Source: Labilithrix sp. (GTDB lineage: Bacteria > Myxococcota_A > Polyangia > Polyangiales > Polyangiaceae). From it: 51,176 nucleotides of DNA. The position numbers and the translations under genes are program-made. Position 1 is the first letter of the stretch; every line of letters starts with the position of its first letter. The stretch is from NCBI GenBank assembly GCA_028287065.1, contig JAQBQJ010000107.1, forward strand, positions 1-51,176. Reading direction: 5' to 3'. The notes beneath the pieces were generated by a model, which worked only from the letters and a program-made list of their open reading frames with translations, did not search any database and was not told where the DNA came from. Below, piece after piece: positions 7,464 to 15,284 of the stretch.

Positions 7464-7469
7464 GGCGAC

Positions 7470-7475
7470 AACCTA
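7470..7475 (-). promoter_or_regulatory. -10-like TAGGTT, leaderless arrangement
   Basis: TAGGTT on the minus strand, 6-nt spacer to GTG 7463; supports GTG as the start. Confidence 0.35.
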
Positions 7476-7519
7476 AGCCTCCCCGCGGAGTTGCGCCACG
7501 GTCGCCAGTGCCGCTCAGC

Positions 7520-8038
7520 TCACCGCGCCGCCATCAGGCCCAGCGCCGCGTACTTGGCCAAGGTTCCGCCGTCGCCGAGCGTCCGCCGGAAGTTCGGCAC
7601 GAGCTCGCGGCGCATGAGCAGCTGGTCCGTCGCATAGCCTCCGAGCCCCGCGAGCAAGCCCGTCATGAGGGAACGCCGGCGCCCGGTGGCGGAGAGGACG
7701 CCCTCGTAGATGATCGCATACGCGAGAAGGCCGGCCGCGAGCACGCCCGCGCCGGCGAGCGTCGCCGACCGGTCGAAGCGCTTCCGCGCCCTGCGGGGAC
7801 CGAGGCCGACGGCCGTGGCCATCGCATTCAGGCCGCCCCACGGGGATCCGGAGCGGAGCTGCGATGCCACGAGCATGGTCGCCCCGCAGGCAACGGTCAT
7901 CGCCAGCGTCGAGCCGATCGTGCGCCCGATGAAGCCCGGGGCCGAGCGGCGGCGCCCGAACCAGCTCCGCCTGCCGATCGTCTCCTTGATGGGCGGAAGG
8001 CCGTACCCCATCGATTCGTTGTCCCTCGTCATCGTCAT
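7520..8038 (-). CDS. Hypothetical membrane protein (172 aa)
   Basis: 172 residues from ATG 8038, chosen because GAGGTGAG lies just upstream; a second ATG two codons on is also possible. The frame remains open far upstream, but that extension is Arg/Ser-rich and opposite other genes, so it is not used. After a charged N-terminus there are hydrophobic segments near residues 40-65 and 100-125, with Arg-rich loops (G-R-R-S-W-F-G-R-R-R; G-P-R-R-A-R-K-R-F). The C-terminal part (L-L-A-G-L-G-G-Y-A-T-D-Q-L-L-M-R-R-E) is mildly hydrophobic. No family recognised. Confidence 0.6.
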   Translation of the reverse strand: MTMTRDNESMGYGLPPIKETIGRRSWFGRRRSAPGFIGRTIGSTLAMTVACGATMLVASQLRSGSPWGGLNAMATAVGLGPRRARKRFDRSATLAGAGVLAAGLLAYAIIYEGVLSATGRRRSLMTGLLAGLGGYATDQLLMRRELVPNFRRTLGDGGTLAKYAALGLMAAR

Positions 8039-8042
8039 GGTC

Positions 8043-8210
8043 TCACCTCGGGTTGGGGTTCGTCGTCCGAGCACTCTCCGTGCCGGACGGATCGATCGCC
8101 AGTCGCACGCCGCAGTGGTCCGAGTAGGTGGTCGTGATGCGCCGTCCGGCCGCTTCGATGCCGAGCGGTTCGTCGAGGATCCGCTGCGGCCACGTGTAGA
8201 GTTGGCGCAT
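8043..8210 (-). pseudogene. C-terminal remnant of an EEP-family nuclease/phosphatase
   Basis: A 55-codon frame contains W-P-Q-R-I-L-D-E-P-L and T-Y-S-D-H-C-G-V-R-L-A-I-D. The S-D-H-x-G-V-x signature followed by a beta-strand is the closing motif of the endonuclease/exonuclease/phosphatase (EEP) superfamily; its Asp and His are catalytic. A full EEP domain is about 250 residues, but here the region upstream is occupied by the aldose epimerase gene on the other strand. The fragment is therefore best read as a relic, 4 nt upstream of the neighbouring minus-strand membrane-protein gene start. A real short peptide gene is the less likely alternative. Confidence 0.5.
8197..8202 (+). promoter_or_regulatory. 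-10-like TAGAGT, leaderless arrangement
   Basis: TAGAGT with a 6-nt spacer to the ATG of the aldose 1-epimerase gene. It lies inside the EEP relic. Confidence 0.4.
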
Positions 8211-9078
8211 GAGCTCCGGAGCATCGTTCGGTCCACTGACGCCGCTCGAGACGGTCGTCCTGAGGAGCGCACCCGAGGACGCGCGCGTCGTCGTCGCCCC
8301 ATCGCGAGGCGGGATGGTCACGCGCTTCGAGGCCTTTGGTGCGCCGGTGATGTTCCTCGATGTCGCGTCGCTCGTGGACGAGACGAAGAACGTTCGCGGT
8401 GGAAACCCGGTGCTGTTCCCTTCACCCGGTCCGCTCGCCGGCGACCGCTTCACGCGTGACGGCCGCTCCGGCAGCATGAAGCAGCATGGCTTCGCGCGGC
8501 AGCGTGCATGGTCGGTGGTCGACACGAAGGGCGAGTCCGAGGTCACGCTCGAGCTCGCATCGGACGACGCGACGCGCGCGCAGTACCCGTGGGACTTCGT
8601 CGCGACGCTCCGCTACGCGCTCGCCGGCACGACGCTCACCATCGAGACGCGCATCGAGAACACGGGCAAGGACGCGATGCCCTTCGCGCTCGGGTTCCAT
8701 CCCTATTTCTACGTGCCCGACGCCGACAAGCCGCGCGCGCGGATCCCGACTGCCGCGACGCGCGCGTTCGACAACGTGACGAAGAAGGTGATCGACGTCA
8801 GCGGCCCGATCGATCTCACCGTGAAGGAGGTGGACCTCCACTTGTTCGACCACGGCAGCACGAGCGCGACGCTGGAACGAGGGAGCGACCGGATCGTCGT
8901 CGGCGCAGGACCCGAATTCGGGCGCTGGGTGGTGTGGACGCTCGCCGGCAAGGACTTCGTGTGCCTCGAGCCGTGGACGGCGGCCGCCGATGCGCTGAAC
9001 ACGGGCGAAAAGCTGATCGAGCTCGCGCCGGGCGAGGCCAAATCGCTGACCGTGACGATCGGCCTCGACCGGGGGTGA
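8209..9078 (+). CDS. Aldose 1-epimerase family protein
   Basis: 289 residues, the normal size for the galactose mutarotase family. It has the expected catalytic order: His 93 in K-Q-H-G-F-A-R, His 164 in G-F-H-P-Y-F, and the glutamate base Glu 254 in C-L-E-P-W-T-A-A-A-D-A-L-N-T-G. These interconvert the alpha and beta anomers of aldoses by ring opening and closing. The sequence around N-P-V-L-F-P-S-P-G is also typical. No signal peptide, so it is cytoplasmic. Specific sugar not determined. Confidence 0.88.
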   Translation: MSSGASFGPLTPLETVVLRSAPEDARVVVAPSRGGMVTRFEAFGAPVMFLDVASLVDETKNVRGGNPVLFPSPGPLAGDRFTRDGRSGSMKQHGFARQRAWSVVDTKGESEVTLELASDDATRAQYPWDFVATLRYALAGTTLTIETRIENTGKDAMPFALGFHPYFYVPDADKPRARIPTAATRAFDNVTKKVIDVSGPIDLTVKEVDLHLFDHGSTSATLERGSDRIVVGAGPEFGRWVVWTLAGKDFVCLEPWTAAADALNTGEKLIELAPGEAKSLTVTIGLDRG

Positions 9079-9097
9079 GCGGCCGCGGGCCTCCGAC

Positions 9098-9164
9098 CGT
9101 TCACCGGTGAACGATCTCGGCGGTGCGCGATTTCGCGGACTTGGAGATCGTTCACCTGTGAACG
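9098..9164. repeat. Nested palindromes around GTTCACCGGTGAAC
   Basis: Two 21-nt arms (9098-9118 and 9144-9164) are inverted copies of each other with one mismatch. Each arm is itself built on a 14-bp palindrome, GTTCACCGGTGAAC and GTTCACCTGTGAAC. Between them sits CGCGATTTCGCG, another inverted repeat. The element lies between the 3' ends of two convergent genes, where an operator is not expected; a bidirectional terminator, cruciform or protein-binding element is possible. Confidence 0.8.
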
Positions 9165-9221
9165 AACGGCTCCCCGCGCGAGAGGCACTCCCTTGGGGGG
9201 CACGGCGCAGGCCGAGCGCAT

Positions 9222-9262
9222 CTCTTAGGTCCGCGTAAGAGGGGTCGCGCGGGGCCCCTCTT
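9222..9262 (-). terminator. Probable terminator hairpin pair
   Basis: AAGAGGGG (9237-9244) pairs with CCCCTCTT (9255-9262), directly after the stop of the minus-strand lipoprotein gene. A second small hairpin (CTCTTA / TAAGAG, 9222-9241) overlaps it. There is no clear U tract, so its efficiency as an intrinsic terminator is uncertain. Confidence 0.5.
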
Positions 9263-9264
9263 CG

Positions 9265-10455
9265 TCATCGCGCGTCGTCCTTCTTCGGCTTGCAGGTTGC
9301 GAGATCGCTCTGGCGGACGAGGAGGCGCGTGCCTTCCGTGATCGTGACGAGCGGCACGTGCACGCGGACCTCGGCCCAATCCTTGTCGCGAGCGATGACG
9401 TCGAACGCCCCGGACGGGCGAAGCGTTCCCACGGTCGTGCGCGATTCTCCGATCTTCGCGACGAGCGGGACGGCGGTGGGGCAGGAGAGGTGCTCGCCTG
9501 CGGGCGCGATCGCGGGCGCCGCAGCCGATGCGGAGGCCGATGCCGATGCCGACGGCGCCACCGCCGCCTTCGTCGCTCCTCCGTCTGCGCCCTTCGGCGC
9601 GCCCGCGTCGGTCAGCGGATCGAGATCGCTCTCCGCGATCCATCCGTGGATCATGACGACGCTGCCGAACCAGCCGATGTGCGCGCGGCCCGACACCTTC
9701 TCGAACACGGCGACGGCGGCGTTGTCGGTGGGCTTCACCTGGATGCGAGCGACGGCCTCGCCGACGGGGAGACGGCTCACCGCGATCTTGCGCCCGGTCT
9801 TGAGCATCGCGCCCGGCGTGGTCTTCCACTTCGCGCCGGGGATGACGTCGGTAGGGAGGAAGTCGCGACGCTCGATCGCGAAGAGACCACACGGCCCGCG
9901 CGCGCGGAGCGGCCCGTCGACCACCTCGACCGACTCACCGAGCTGCACCTCGGCTTCGAGCTCGAGAGACGTCGCCTTGACGACGTGAAGCTCCGTGTGC
10001 GGGAGCGCCGCTGCGAATGCGCCGAGCGCGAGCGGCCCTGCGGCATAGAGCGGGAACGTGCGCTCGGCGAGGCCGTGCAGCTCGACGGGCGCGCCCACCA
10101 CGCGAAGCCAGAACGGCATGTCCTCGTCGCCGGGGATCGCGAGATCGGCGCGCAGCTCGAAGCGGGCGATGCCGACCGCGCCGGTCGTGCCGACCTTCAT
10201 GTAAGGAGGAGCGATGCCCGACGCACGCACCGGGTACTCGGCGAAGGGACGGAAAAGCTCGGTCTTCAGCGTGCACACGCTCGGCGCCTTCTGCACCTCC
10301 GCGGGGAGCGGGATCGCCTCGGCGCTGGCCGCGCTCGTGGCGCTGCCTGATCCTCCGTGGCCTCCGTCGCCCCCCTGCGAGGTCTCCTGATTGCGGCATG
10401 CGGACGCGGTCGTGACGGTGATGAGCGCGAGCACGGCGATCCTCGAAGGCGACAT
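9265..10455 (-). CDS. Hypothetical lipoprotein with Ala-Ser linker
   Basis: 396 residues from ATG 10455, which gives a clean lipoprotein signal (I-A-V-L-A-L-I-T-V-T-T-A-S-A-C, Cys 20) and has TAGACT 8 nt upstream. A longer frame to 10527 lacks these. The mature protein has a Gly/Ser-rich stretch, a large middle region of beta character, and an Ala-Ser dipeptide linker encoded by hexamers. A short C-terminal domain follows (V-G-T-L-R-P-S-G-A-F-D-V-I-A-R-D-K-D-W-A-E-V-R-V), resembling bacterial SH3-like domains. Likely envelope-anchored; function unknown. Confidence 0.7.
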   Translation of the reverse strand: MSPSRIAVLALITVTTASACRNQETSQGGDGGHGGSGSATSAASAEAIPLPAEVQKAPSVCTLKTELFRPFAEYPVRASGIAPPYMKVGTTGAVGIARFELRADLAIPGDEDMPFWLRVVGAPVELHGLAERTFPLYAAGPLALGAFAAALPHTELHVVKATSLELEAEVQLGESVEVVDGPLRARGPCGLFAIERRDFLPTDVIPGAKWKTTPGAMLKTGRKIAVSRLPVGEAVARIQVKPTDNAAVAVFEKVSGRAHIGWFGSVVMIHGWIAESDLDPLTDAGAPKGADGGATKAAVAPSASASASASAAAPAIAPAGEHLSCPTAVPLVAKIGESRTTVGTLRPSGAFDVIARDKDWAEVRVHVPLVTITEGTRLLVRQSDLATCKPKKDDAR

Positions 10456-10463
10456 GGCGCGGG

Positions 10464-10469
10464 AGTCTA
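10464..10469 (-). promoter_or_regulatory. -10-like TAGACT, leaderless arrangement
   Basis: TAGACT on the minus strand with an 8-nt spacer to ATG 10455; it supports this start over the upstream in-frame ATG. Confidence 0.45.
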
Positions 10470-10514
10470 CCGTGTCGCTTGCCGGCGGGGATCGGCTTCG
10501 GGCACCTTCGTTCC

Positions 10515-11156
10515 ATGGCGAAGGCAACGCGCGCCTCGGACGACGTACCCGATCGGGCGGTTTGCGCGCTCCTCTTGATCGACGTCATCAACGATCTCGA
10601 GTTCGTCGGGGGCGAGAAGCTCCTCCCACGCGCGCTGCCGATGGCGAAGAAGCTCGCGCACCTCGTGCAACGAGCGCGCAAGGCGCGCGTCCCCGTCATC
10701 TACGTGAACGACAACTTCGGGCGCTGGCGATCGGACTTCCGCGCGCAGGTGCGTCACTGCCTCGACGACGGCGTGCGCGGCCGCTCGATCGTGGAGCTGC
10801 TGCGACCGAACGACGAGGACTACTTCGTCCTGAAACCGAAGCACTCGGCGTTCTTCTCGACGGCGCTCGAGACGCTGCTGCAGGCGCTCGAGACGGAGAC
10901 GCTGATCCTCACGGGCCTCGCCGGCGACAACTGCGTCCTCTTCACGGCGCACGATGCGTACATGCGCGACTACCGGCTCGCGGTGCCGTCGGACTGCATC
11001 GCATCCGAGAGCCCCACGAGCAACGCGTGGGCGCTACGCCACATGGCGAGGTTCCTGAAGGTCGACACGCGCATCGGCGCGCACGTCGACTTCCGATCGC
11101 TGAAGCGACGGAACCGCCGCGGCGGCAGGCAGCGGAACGTCACGCACGGCGGATGA
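10515..11156 (+). CDS. Isochorismatase-family cysteine hydrolase
   Basis: 213 residues from ATG 10515; an in-frame upstream start at 10479 would add 12 unlikely residues. The triad of the family is visible: Asp 23 in L-L-L-I-D-V-I-N-D, Lys 107 in F-V-L-K-P-K-H-S-A-F, and Cys 140 in G-L-A-G-D-N-C-V-L-F-T-A. Members cleave amide or ester-like bonds (nicotinamidase, ureidoacrylate and related amidohydrolases). Substrate not determined; the basic C-terminal tail (R-R-N-R-R-G-G-R-Q-R) is unusual for the family. Cytoplasmic. Confidence 0.88.
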   Translation: MAKATRASDDVPDRAVCALLLIDVINDLEFVGGEKLLPRALPMAKKLAHLVQRARKARVPVIYVNDNFGRWRSDFRAQVRHCLDDGVRGRSIVELLRPNDEDYFVLKPKHSAFFSTALETLLQALETETLILTGLAGDNCVLFTAHDAYMRDYRLAVPSDCIASESPTSNAWALRHMARFLKVDTRIGAHVDFRSLKRRNRRGGRQRNVTHGG

Positions 11157-11172
11157 CGGGCCGAGGACCGCC

Positions 11173-11952
11173 TCACGGCACGACGCGGAAGCGCACGATC
11201 TTCTCGGCGCCAGGCGCATGGACCTTCACCGAGGTCTCGCCGGTGCCCTTGGCGATCATGTCCTCGACGTCGGTCGAGCCGATGAGCACGGCGCTGTCCG
11301 GCTGGAGGATCGACGCGTCGGCATAGTCGAACGACATGCCGTGGCGCGCGAAGACCGCCTCGCCGCCGTCCACGTCGTACACGCGCGATTCGAGCTTCAC
11401 CTTGAAGCCGTTCTTCACCTCGTACACGCCGCCCATGTCGACGGCGCCTTCTTTGACGGTCACGTCGATGCGCGCCGCAGGTCGCACGTGGAGCGTGACG
11501 CGGTCGATGAGCGTGCCGGCGCCGTCGACGATCTCGAGCTTCGGGTCGCCAGCGTTCAGCGTCTCGATGTCGAGGGAGAGGCTGCACGACTTCTTCTCGG
11601 CGGTCGCGCACGTGTCGCCCGGCTCGATGCTGCGGGACTGGCTGCTCGCTTTGCTCGTCGTCGTGCACGAGCACGACTCGCGCTGCGCCGAGACCTTCGC
11701 GAGCGCCGAATCGACGATGCGGGCGAACGGGCGGACGTCGGGATCGCCGCCCTCGGACGAGACGGTGACCAACGACCCCTGGAGCGCGGAGCGATCGAGG
11801 CCGCAGCCGAAGAGGCATCCCCGGCCGCTGTACGAGAAGCGAAGCGCCCCGTTGTCGCCGTCGGTCTTGTCGCCGAGGCTCGCGGAGCACGCCACCGACG
11901 AGAGGGAGAGGAGGACGGCGGACGAAGCGAGGAGAAGGCAGGAAGAGCGCAT
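11173..11952 (-). CDS. Hypothetical Cys-containing lipoprotein
   Basis: 259 residues. The signal ends L-S-S-V-A-C (Cys 22). The mature part has several Cys pairs (G-C-L-F-G-C; E-S-C-S-C-T), suggesting disulfides. The remainder looks like a tandem of Ig-like beta domains: one around residues 150-185, and one at the end with V-Y-D-V-D-G-G-E-A-V-F and G-E-T-S-V-K-V-H-A-P. This is typical of myxobacterial surface lipoproteins without an assigned function. Convergent with the isochorismatase-family gene. Confidence 0.65.
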   Translation of the reverse strand: MRSSCLLLASSAVLLSLSSVACSASLGDKTDGDNGALRFSYSGRGCLFGCGLDRSALQGSLVTVSSEGGDPDVRPFARIVDSALAKVSAQRESCSCTTTSKASSQSRSIEPGDTCATAEKKSCSLSLDIETLNAGDPKLEIVDGAGTLIDRVTLHVRPAARIDVTVKEGAVDMGGVYEVKNGFKVKLESRVYDVDGGEAVFARHGMSFDYADASILQPDSAVLIGSTDVEDMIAKGTGETSVKVHAPGAEKIVRFRVVP

Positions 11953-12099
11953 GATGGGAGGGCGCTCTGCGACGACCGTTCCAGCAGCTCGACCGTGGCC
12001 TTACACCCTGGTTTTTCGCGTATTTCGCGATCGCCGTCGGCCGGGTGTGAACGGCGCGTCACGTGCCATCTTCGTTGCGCGTCGCGGTGGGGCCGCGGT

Positions 12100-12105
12100 T
12101 ATGCT
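12100..12105 (+). promoter_or_regulatory. -10-like TATGCT, leaderless arrangement
   Basis: TATGCT with a 7-nt spacer to ATG 12113. It overlaps an alternative upstream ATG (12101), so the promoter reading favours 12113. Confidence 0.45.
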
Positions 12106-12112
12106 CCCGGCC

Positions 12113-12619
12113 ATGGCTGCCACCACTGTCGTCGTCGAAACGGACCTGGGGACCTTCGAAATCGCGCTCGACGAGGAGCGCGCGCCGAAGAGCGTCGCGA
12201 ACTTCCTCGAGTACGTCGACGCGAAGCACTACGACGGCACGATCTTCCACCGCGTGATCCCCGGCTTCATGGCGCAGGGCGGCGGCTACGATGCGAAGTA
12301 CGAGAAGCGCGCCGTGCACGAGGCCGTCGAGAACGAGGCCGACAAGACGCGCAAGAACACGCGCGGGACCGTCGCGATGGCGCGGACGAGCGATCCTCAT
12401 TCGGCGACCGCGCAGTTCTTCGTGAACGTCGCCGACAACGGCTTCCTCGATCACACCGCGAAGTCGGGCAGCGGCTGGGGATACACCGTGTTCGGCGAGG
12501 TCACGTCCGGCATGGACGTCGCGGACAAGATGGTCGCCGTCGACACCGGAGCCCAGGGCCCGTTCGCGAAGGACGCGCCCACAAAGCCGATCGTCATCAA
12601 GTCCGTGCGCCGCAAGTAG
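12113..12619 (+). CDS. ppiB: Peptidyl-prolyl cis-trans isomerase, cyclophilin type
   Basis: 168 residues, a single cyclophilin domain of the bacterial PpiB kind that speeds prolyl bond isomerisation during folding. Core motifs are F-H-R-V-I-P-G-F-M-A-Q-G-G (catalytic Arg and the hydrophobic pocket), A-M-A-R-T-S-D-P-H-S-A-T-A-Q-F-F-V-N and G-Y-T-V-F-G-E-V. No signal peptide, so cytosolic. The next gene starts 5 nt after its stop, implying an operon. The symbol denotes the family; orthology to E. coli ppiB is not tested. Confidence 0.93.
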   Translation: MAATTVVVETDLGTFEIALDEERAPKSVANFLEYVDAKHYDGTIFHRVIPGFMAQGGGYDAKYEKRAVHEAVENEADKTRKNTRGTVAMARTSDPHSATAQFFVNVADNGFLDHTAKSGSGWGYTVFGEVTSGMDVADKMVAVDTGAQGPFAKDAPTKPIVIKSVRRK

Positions 12620-12624
12620 CGGCG

Positions 12625-15045
12625 ATGCACGCAGTACCCCACGGCTCCGCCAGCAGACGCGCTCGTCTCGCGCTCGCGCTCTTCGCGTGCGCTTTCGGGT
12701 CGTCGTGCGCGTCCGCGCATCCCGCACGACGCGTCGCGCCGCCTCCCCCGGTGGTCGCCGCGGCGCCGCCGGCTCCGCGCGAGATCCTGCTCCCGCCGCG
12801 CATGCCGCCGGCCGTCGTCGCGGAGACGTCGCTCGATCCCGAGCGCGATGCGCGCTTCGCTTCCGTCGATGCCGCGGTGTCCGCCGCGATCGACGCCGGG
12901 AAGATGCCCGGATGCGTGCTCGTCGTCGGCCGCCACGACGAGGTGCTCTTCGAGAAGGCGTACGGCTCGCGCGCGATCCTCCCCGAGCGCGTGCCGATGA
13001 CGCTCGACACGGTCTTCGATCTCGCGTCGCTCACCAAGCCGCTCGCGACGTCGACCAGCGTGATGATCCTCGTCGAGCGCGGGAAGGTCGACCTGAAGGC
13101 GCCGGCGTCGCGCTACGTGCCCGAGCTCGCGACGCTGCCGCCGTTCACGGTCGAGCAGCTCCTGATGCACACGAGCGGGCTGCCGGCCGCCACGCCGATC
13201 TCGGATTACGTGAGCGTCGACGCCACGGATCACAGCGGGGTGATGAAGAAGATAGGCGAGGGCCTCGTCGGGAAGCTGAAGACGCAGCCCGGCGAGCACT
13301 TCCTGTACTCGGACGTCGGCTTCGTCGTCCTCGAGGAGATCGTGCGGCGCCGCGCGGGCAAGGACCTCGCGACGTTCACGCGCGAAGAGGTGTGGGGTCC
13401 GCTCGGGATGAACGACACCGGCTATCTCCCGGGAACGTCGCTGCGCGAGCGTGCCGCGCCCACCGAGCAGCGCGACGGCGAGTGGATGATCGGCGACGTG
13501 CACGATCCGCGCGCGTGGGCGCTCGGCGGGATCGCAGGTCATGCCGGCGTGTTCTCGACGGCCGGCGATCTCGCGCGCTACGCCCGCGCGATGCTCTCGA
13601 AGGGCACGCTCGACGGCAACCGGATCGTCAGCGAGAGGACGTTCGACACGTGGACGGCGCGCCGCGACACGTCGAGCGGCGGTCGCGCGCTCGGCTGGGA
13701 CAAGGACAGCCGGTTCGCGTCGCATCGCAGCACGCTCCTGTCGCCGCGCGCATTCGGGCACGGCGGGTTCACGGGCACGGTCATGTGGATCGATCCGGGA
13801 AAGGACCTCTATGTCGTCTTCCTCTCGAACCGCGTTCATCCGGACGGGAACGGCTCCGTGAATCCGCTCGTCGCACAGCTCGCCACCCTCGCGATCGACG
13901 CGAGCGAGGTGAAGACCGGGATCGACGTCCTCCGCGCCGAGTCGTTCGAGCGCTTGAAAGGGGCACATATCGGCCTCGTCACCAACGCGAGCGCGCGCGC
14001 GAAGGACGGCACGAGCACGCTCGACGTGCTCCGGAGCGCGCCGAACGTCACGCTGTCGGCGATCTTCTCGCCGGAGCACGGCATCCAGGCAGCGGCCGAG
14101 GGAAAGATCGCCGACGGCGCCTACCACGGCGTGCCGGTGTACAGCCTGTACGGCGATCGCGCGTCACCCACGTCCACGACGCTCGACGGGATCGATACGC
14201 TCGTCTTCGATCTCCAGGACGCCGGCGCGCGCTTCTACACGTATGCGTCGACGATGAAGCTCGCGATGAAGGTGGCGGCCGACAAGAAGCTCCGCTTCGT
14301 CGTGCTCGATCGACCGAACCCCATCGGCGGCACCGAGGTGTCCGGGCCGGTGCTCGAGCTCGCGGCCGGTGAAAAGAGCGGGAAAGCCGCGTCGTTCGTG
14401 AACCATCATGCGCTCCCCATCCGTCACGGCATGACGGTGGGCGAGCTCGCGAAGCTGTTCGCGGACGACGAGAAGCTCGACCTCTCGCTCGACGTCGTGA
14501 AGATGCAGAACTGGAGCCGGCGGCAGTACTTCGATCACACCGGCCTCACGTGGGTGAGCCCTTCGCCGAACCTGCGCTCCGTCGACGAGGTGGTGCTCTA
14601 TCCCGCCGTCGGCCTGCTCGAATCGACGAACCTCTCCGTCGGACGCGGCACCGACACGCCGTTCGAGGTGCTCGGCGCGCCTTTCGTCGACGGCGAGGCG
14701 CTCGCGAAGAACGTGACCGCGCGCGCGATCCCCGGTCTCGCGGTCGAGGCGATCACCTTCACGCCGAAGGCGAGCCCCCACCAGGGCAAGACGTGCAAGG
14801 GGCTGCGCCTGCGCGTCACCGATCGCACGCGGTTCGAGCCGGTGCGCGCCGCGCTGGGGATCGCGCTCGCGCTGCAAGAGCTTCACGCCGGCGAGTGGGA
14901 CCTCGAGCACGTCGACCGCATGCTGCAGAGCAAGACCGCGCTCGAGGCCATCAAGGCGGGCAAGAGCATCGACGCGATCGCCGCGACGTGGTCGGCGTCG
15001 CTCGCGATGTTCGTGAAGAAGCGCGAGCGCTTCTTGCTCTACTGA
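12625..15045 (+). CDS. Lipoprotein fusion: beta-lactamase-family hydrolase plus NamZ-like (DUF1343) domain
   Basis: 806 residues. A lipoprotein signal ends G-S-S-C (Cys 28), then a Pro/Ala linker. Residues about 75-425 form a serine beta-lactamase/penicillin-binding-type domain: Ser 135-x-x-Lys 138 in L-A-S-L-T-K-P, Tyr 228 in Y-S-D-V-G-F, and H-G-G-F-T-G at 379-384 in place of the KTG box. Residues about 430-806 form a DUF1343 domain opening with V-K-T-G-I-D-V-L and carrying F-S-P-E-H-G-I-Q (Glu 484). DUF1343 includes Bacillus NamZ, an exo-beta-N-acetylmuramidase; the Bacillus neighbour AmiE is a beta-lactamase-fold muramyl-peptide amidase. The fusion therefore probably recycles peptidoglycan fragments at the envelope. 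The hydrolase half could instead be an esterase. Confidence 0.88.
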   Translation: MHAVPHGSASRRARLALALFACAFGSSCASAHPARRVAPPPPVVAAAPPAPREILLPPRMPPAVVAETSLDPERDARFASVDAAVSAAIDAGKMPGCVLVVGRHDEVLFEKAYGSRAILPERVPMTLDTVFDLASLTKPLATSTSVMILVERGKVDLKAPASRYVPELATLPPFTVEQLLMHTSGLPAATPISDYVSVDATDHSGVMKKIGEGLVGKLKTQPGEHFLYSDVGFVVLEEIVRRRAGKDLATFTREEVWGPLGMNDTGYLPGTSLRERAAPTEQRDGEWMIGDVHDPRAWALGGIAGHAGVFSTAGDLARYARAMLSKGTLDGNRIVSERTFDTWTARRDTSSGGRALGWDKDSRFASHRSTLLSPRAFGHGGFTGTVMWIDPGKDLYVVFLSNRVHPDGNGSVNPLVAQLATLAIDASEVKTGIDVLRAESFERLKGAHIGLVTNASARAKDGTSTLDVLRSAPNVTLSAIFSPEHGIQAAAEGKIADGAYHGVPVYSLYGDRASPTSTTLDGIDTLVFDLQDAGARFYTYASTMKLAMKVAADKKLRFVVLDRPNPIGGTEVSGPVLELAAGEKSGKAASFVNHHALPIRHGMTVGELAKLFADDEKLDLSLDVVKMQNWSRRQYFDHTGLTWVSPSPNLRSVDEVVLYPAVGLLESTNLSVGRGTDTPFEVLGAPFVDGEALAKNVTARAIPGLAVEAITFTPKASPHQGKTCKGLRLRVTDRTRFEPVRAALGIALALQELHAGEWDLEHVDRMLQSKTALEAIKAGKSIDAIAATWSASLAMFVKKRERFLLY

Positions 15046-15284
15046 GGCTGCGCCGTACGCGCGAGCTCGCGCCGCAGGCGAATCCCGTCGCGGAGCGTCC
15101 ACGCGCCGCCGGCGAAGAAGATGAGGAGCGCGAGGCCGAGGCCCGGCGTGGGCCGGCCGCCGTGAAGGAACGCCGCGATCGTGAGGCCGACGCCGGCGCA
15201 GAGCGCGAGCGTGCCGGTGATGATGCGCTTGGTGGCGATCATCTTGGCGATCGAGCGGTCGATCGTGCGGGGCATCGTCTTCAT
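15039..15284 (-). CDS. Small membrane protein (81 aa)
   Basis: 81 residues from ATG 15284, which shares its A with the TGA stop of the upstream hydrolase gene (TGATG), so translation is likely coupled. Two hydrophobic segments (I-I-T-G-T-L-A-L-C-A-G-V-G-L-T-I-A-A-F and L-G-L-A-L-L-I-F-F-A-G-G-A-W) are separated by H-G-G-R-P-T-P-G, with a basic start and end. Family unknown. The 3' end overlaps the convergent fusion gene by a few bases. Confidence 0.6.
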   Translation of the reverse strand: MKTMPRTIDRSIAKMIATKRIITGTLALCAGVGLTIAAFLHGGRPTPGLGLALLIFFAGGAWTLRDGIRLRRELARTAQPQ

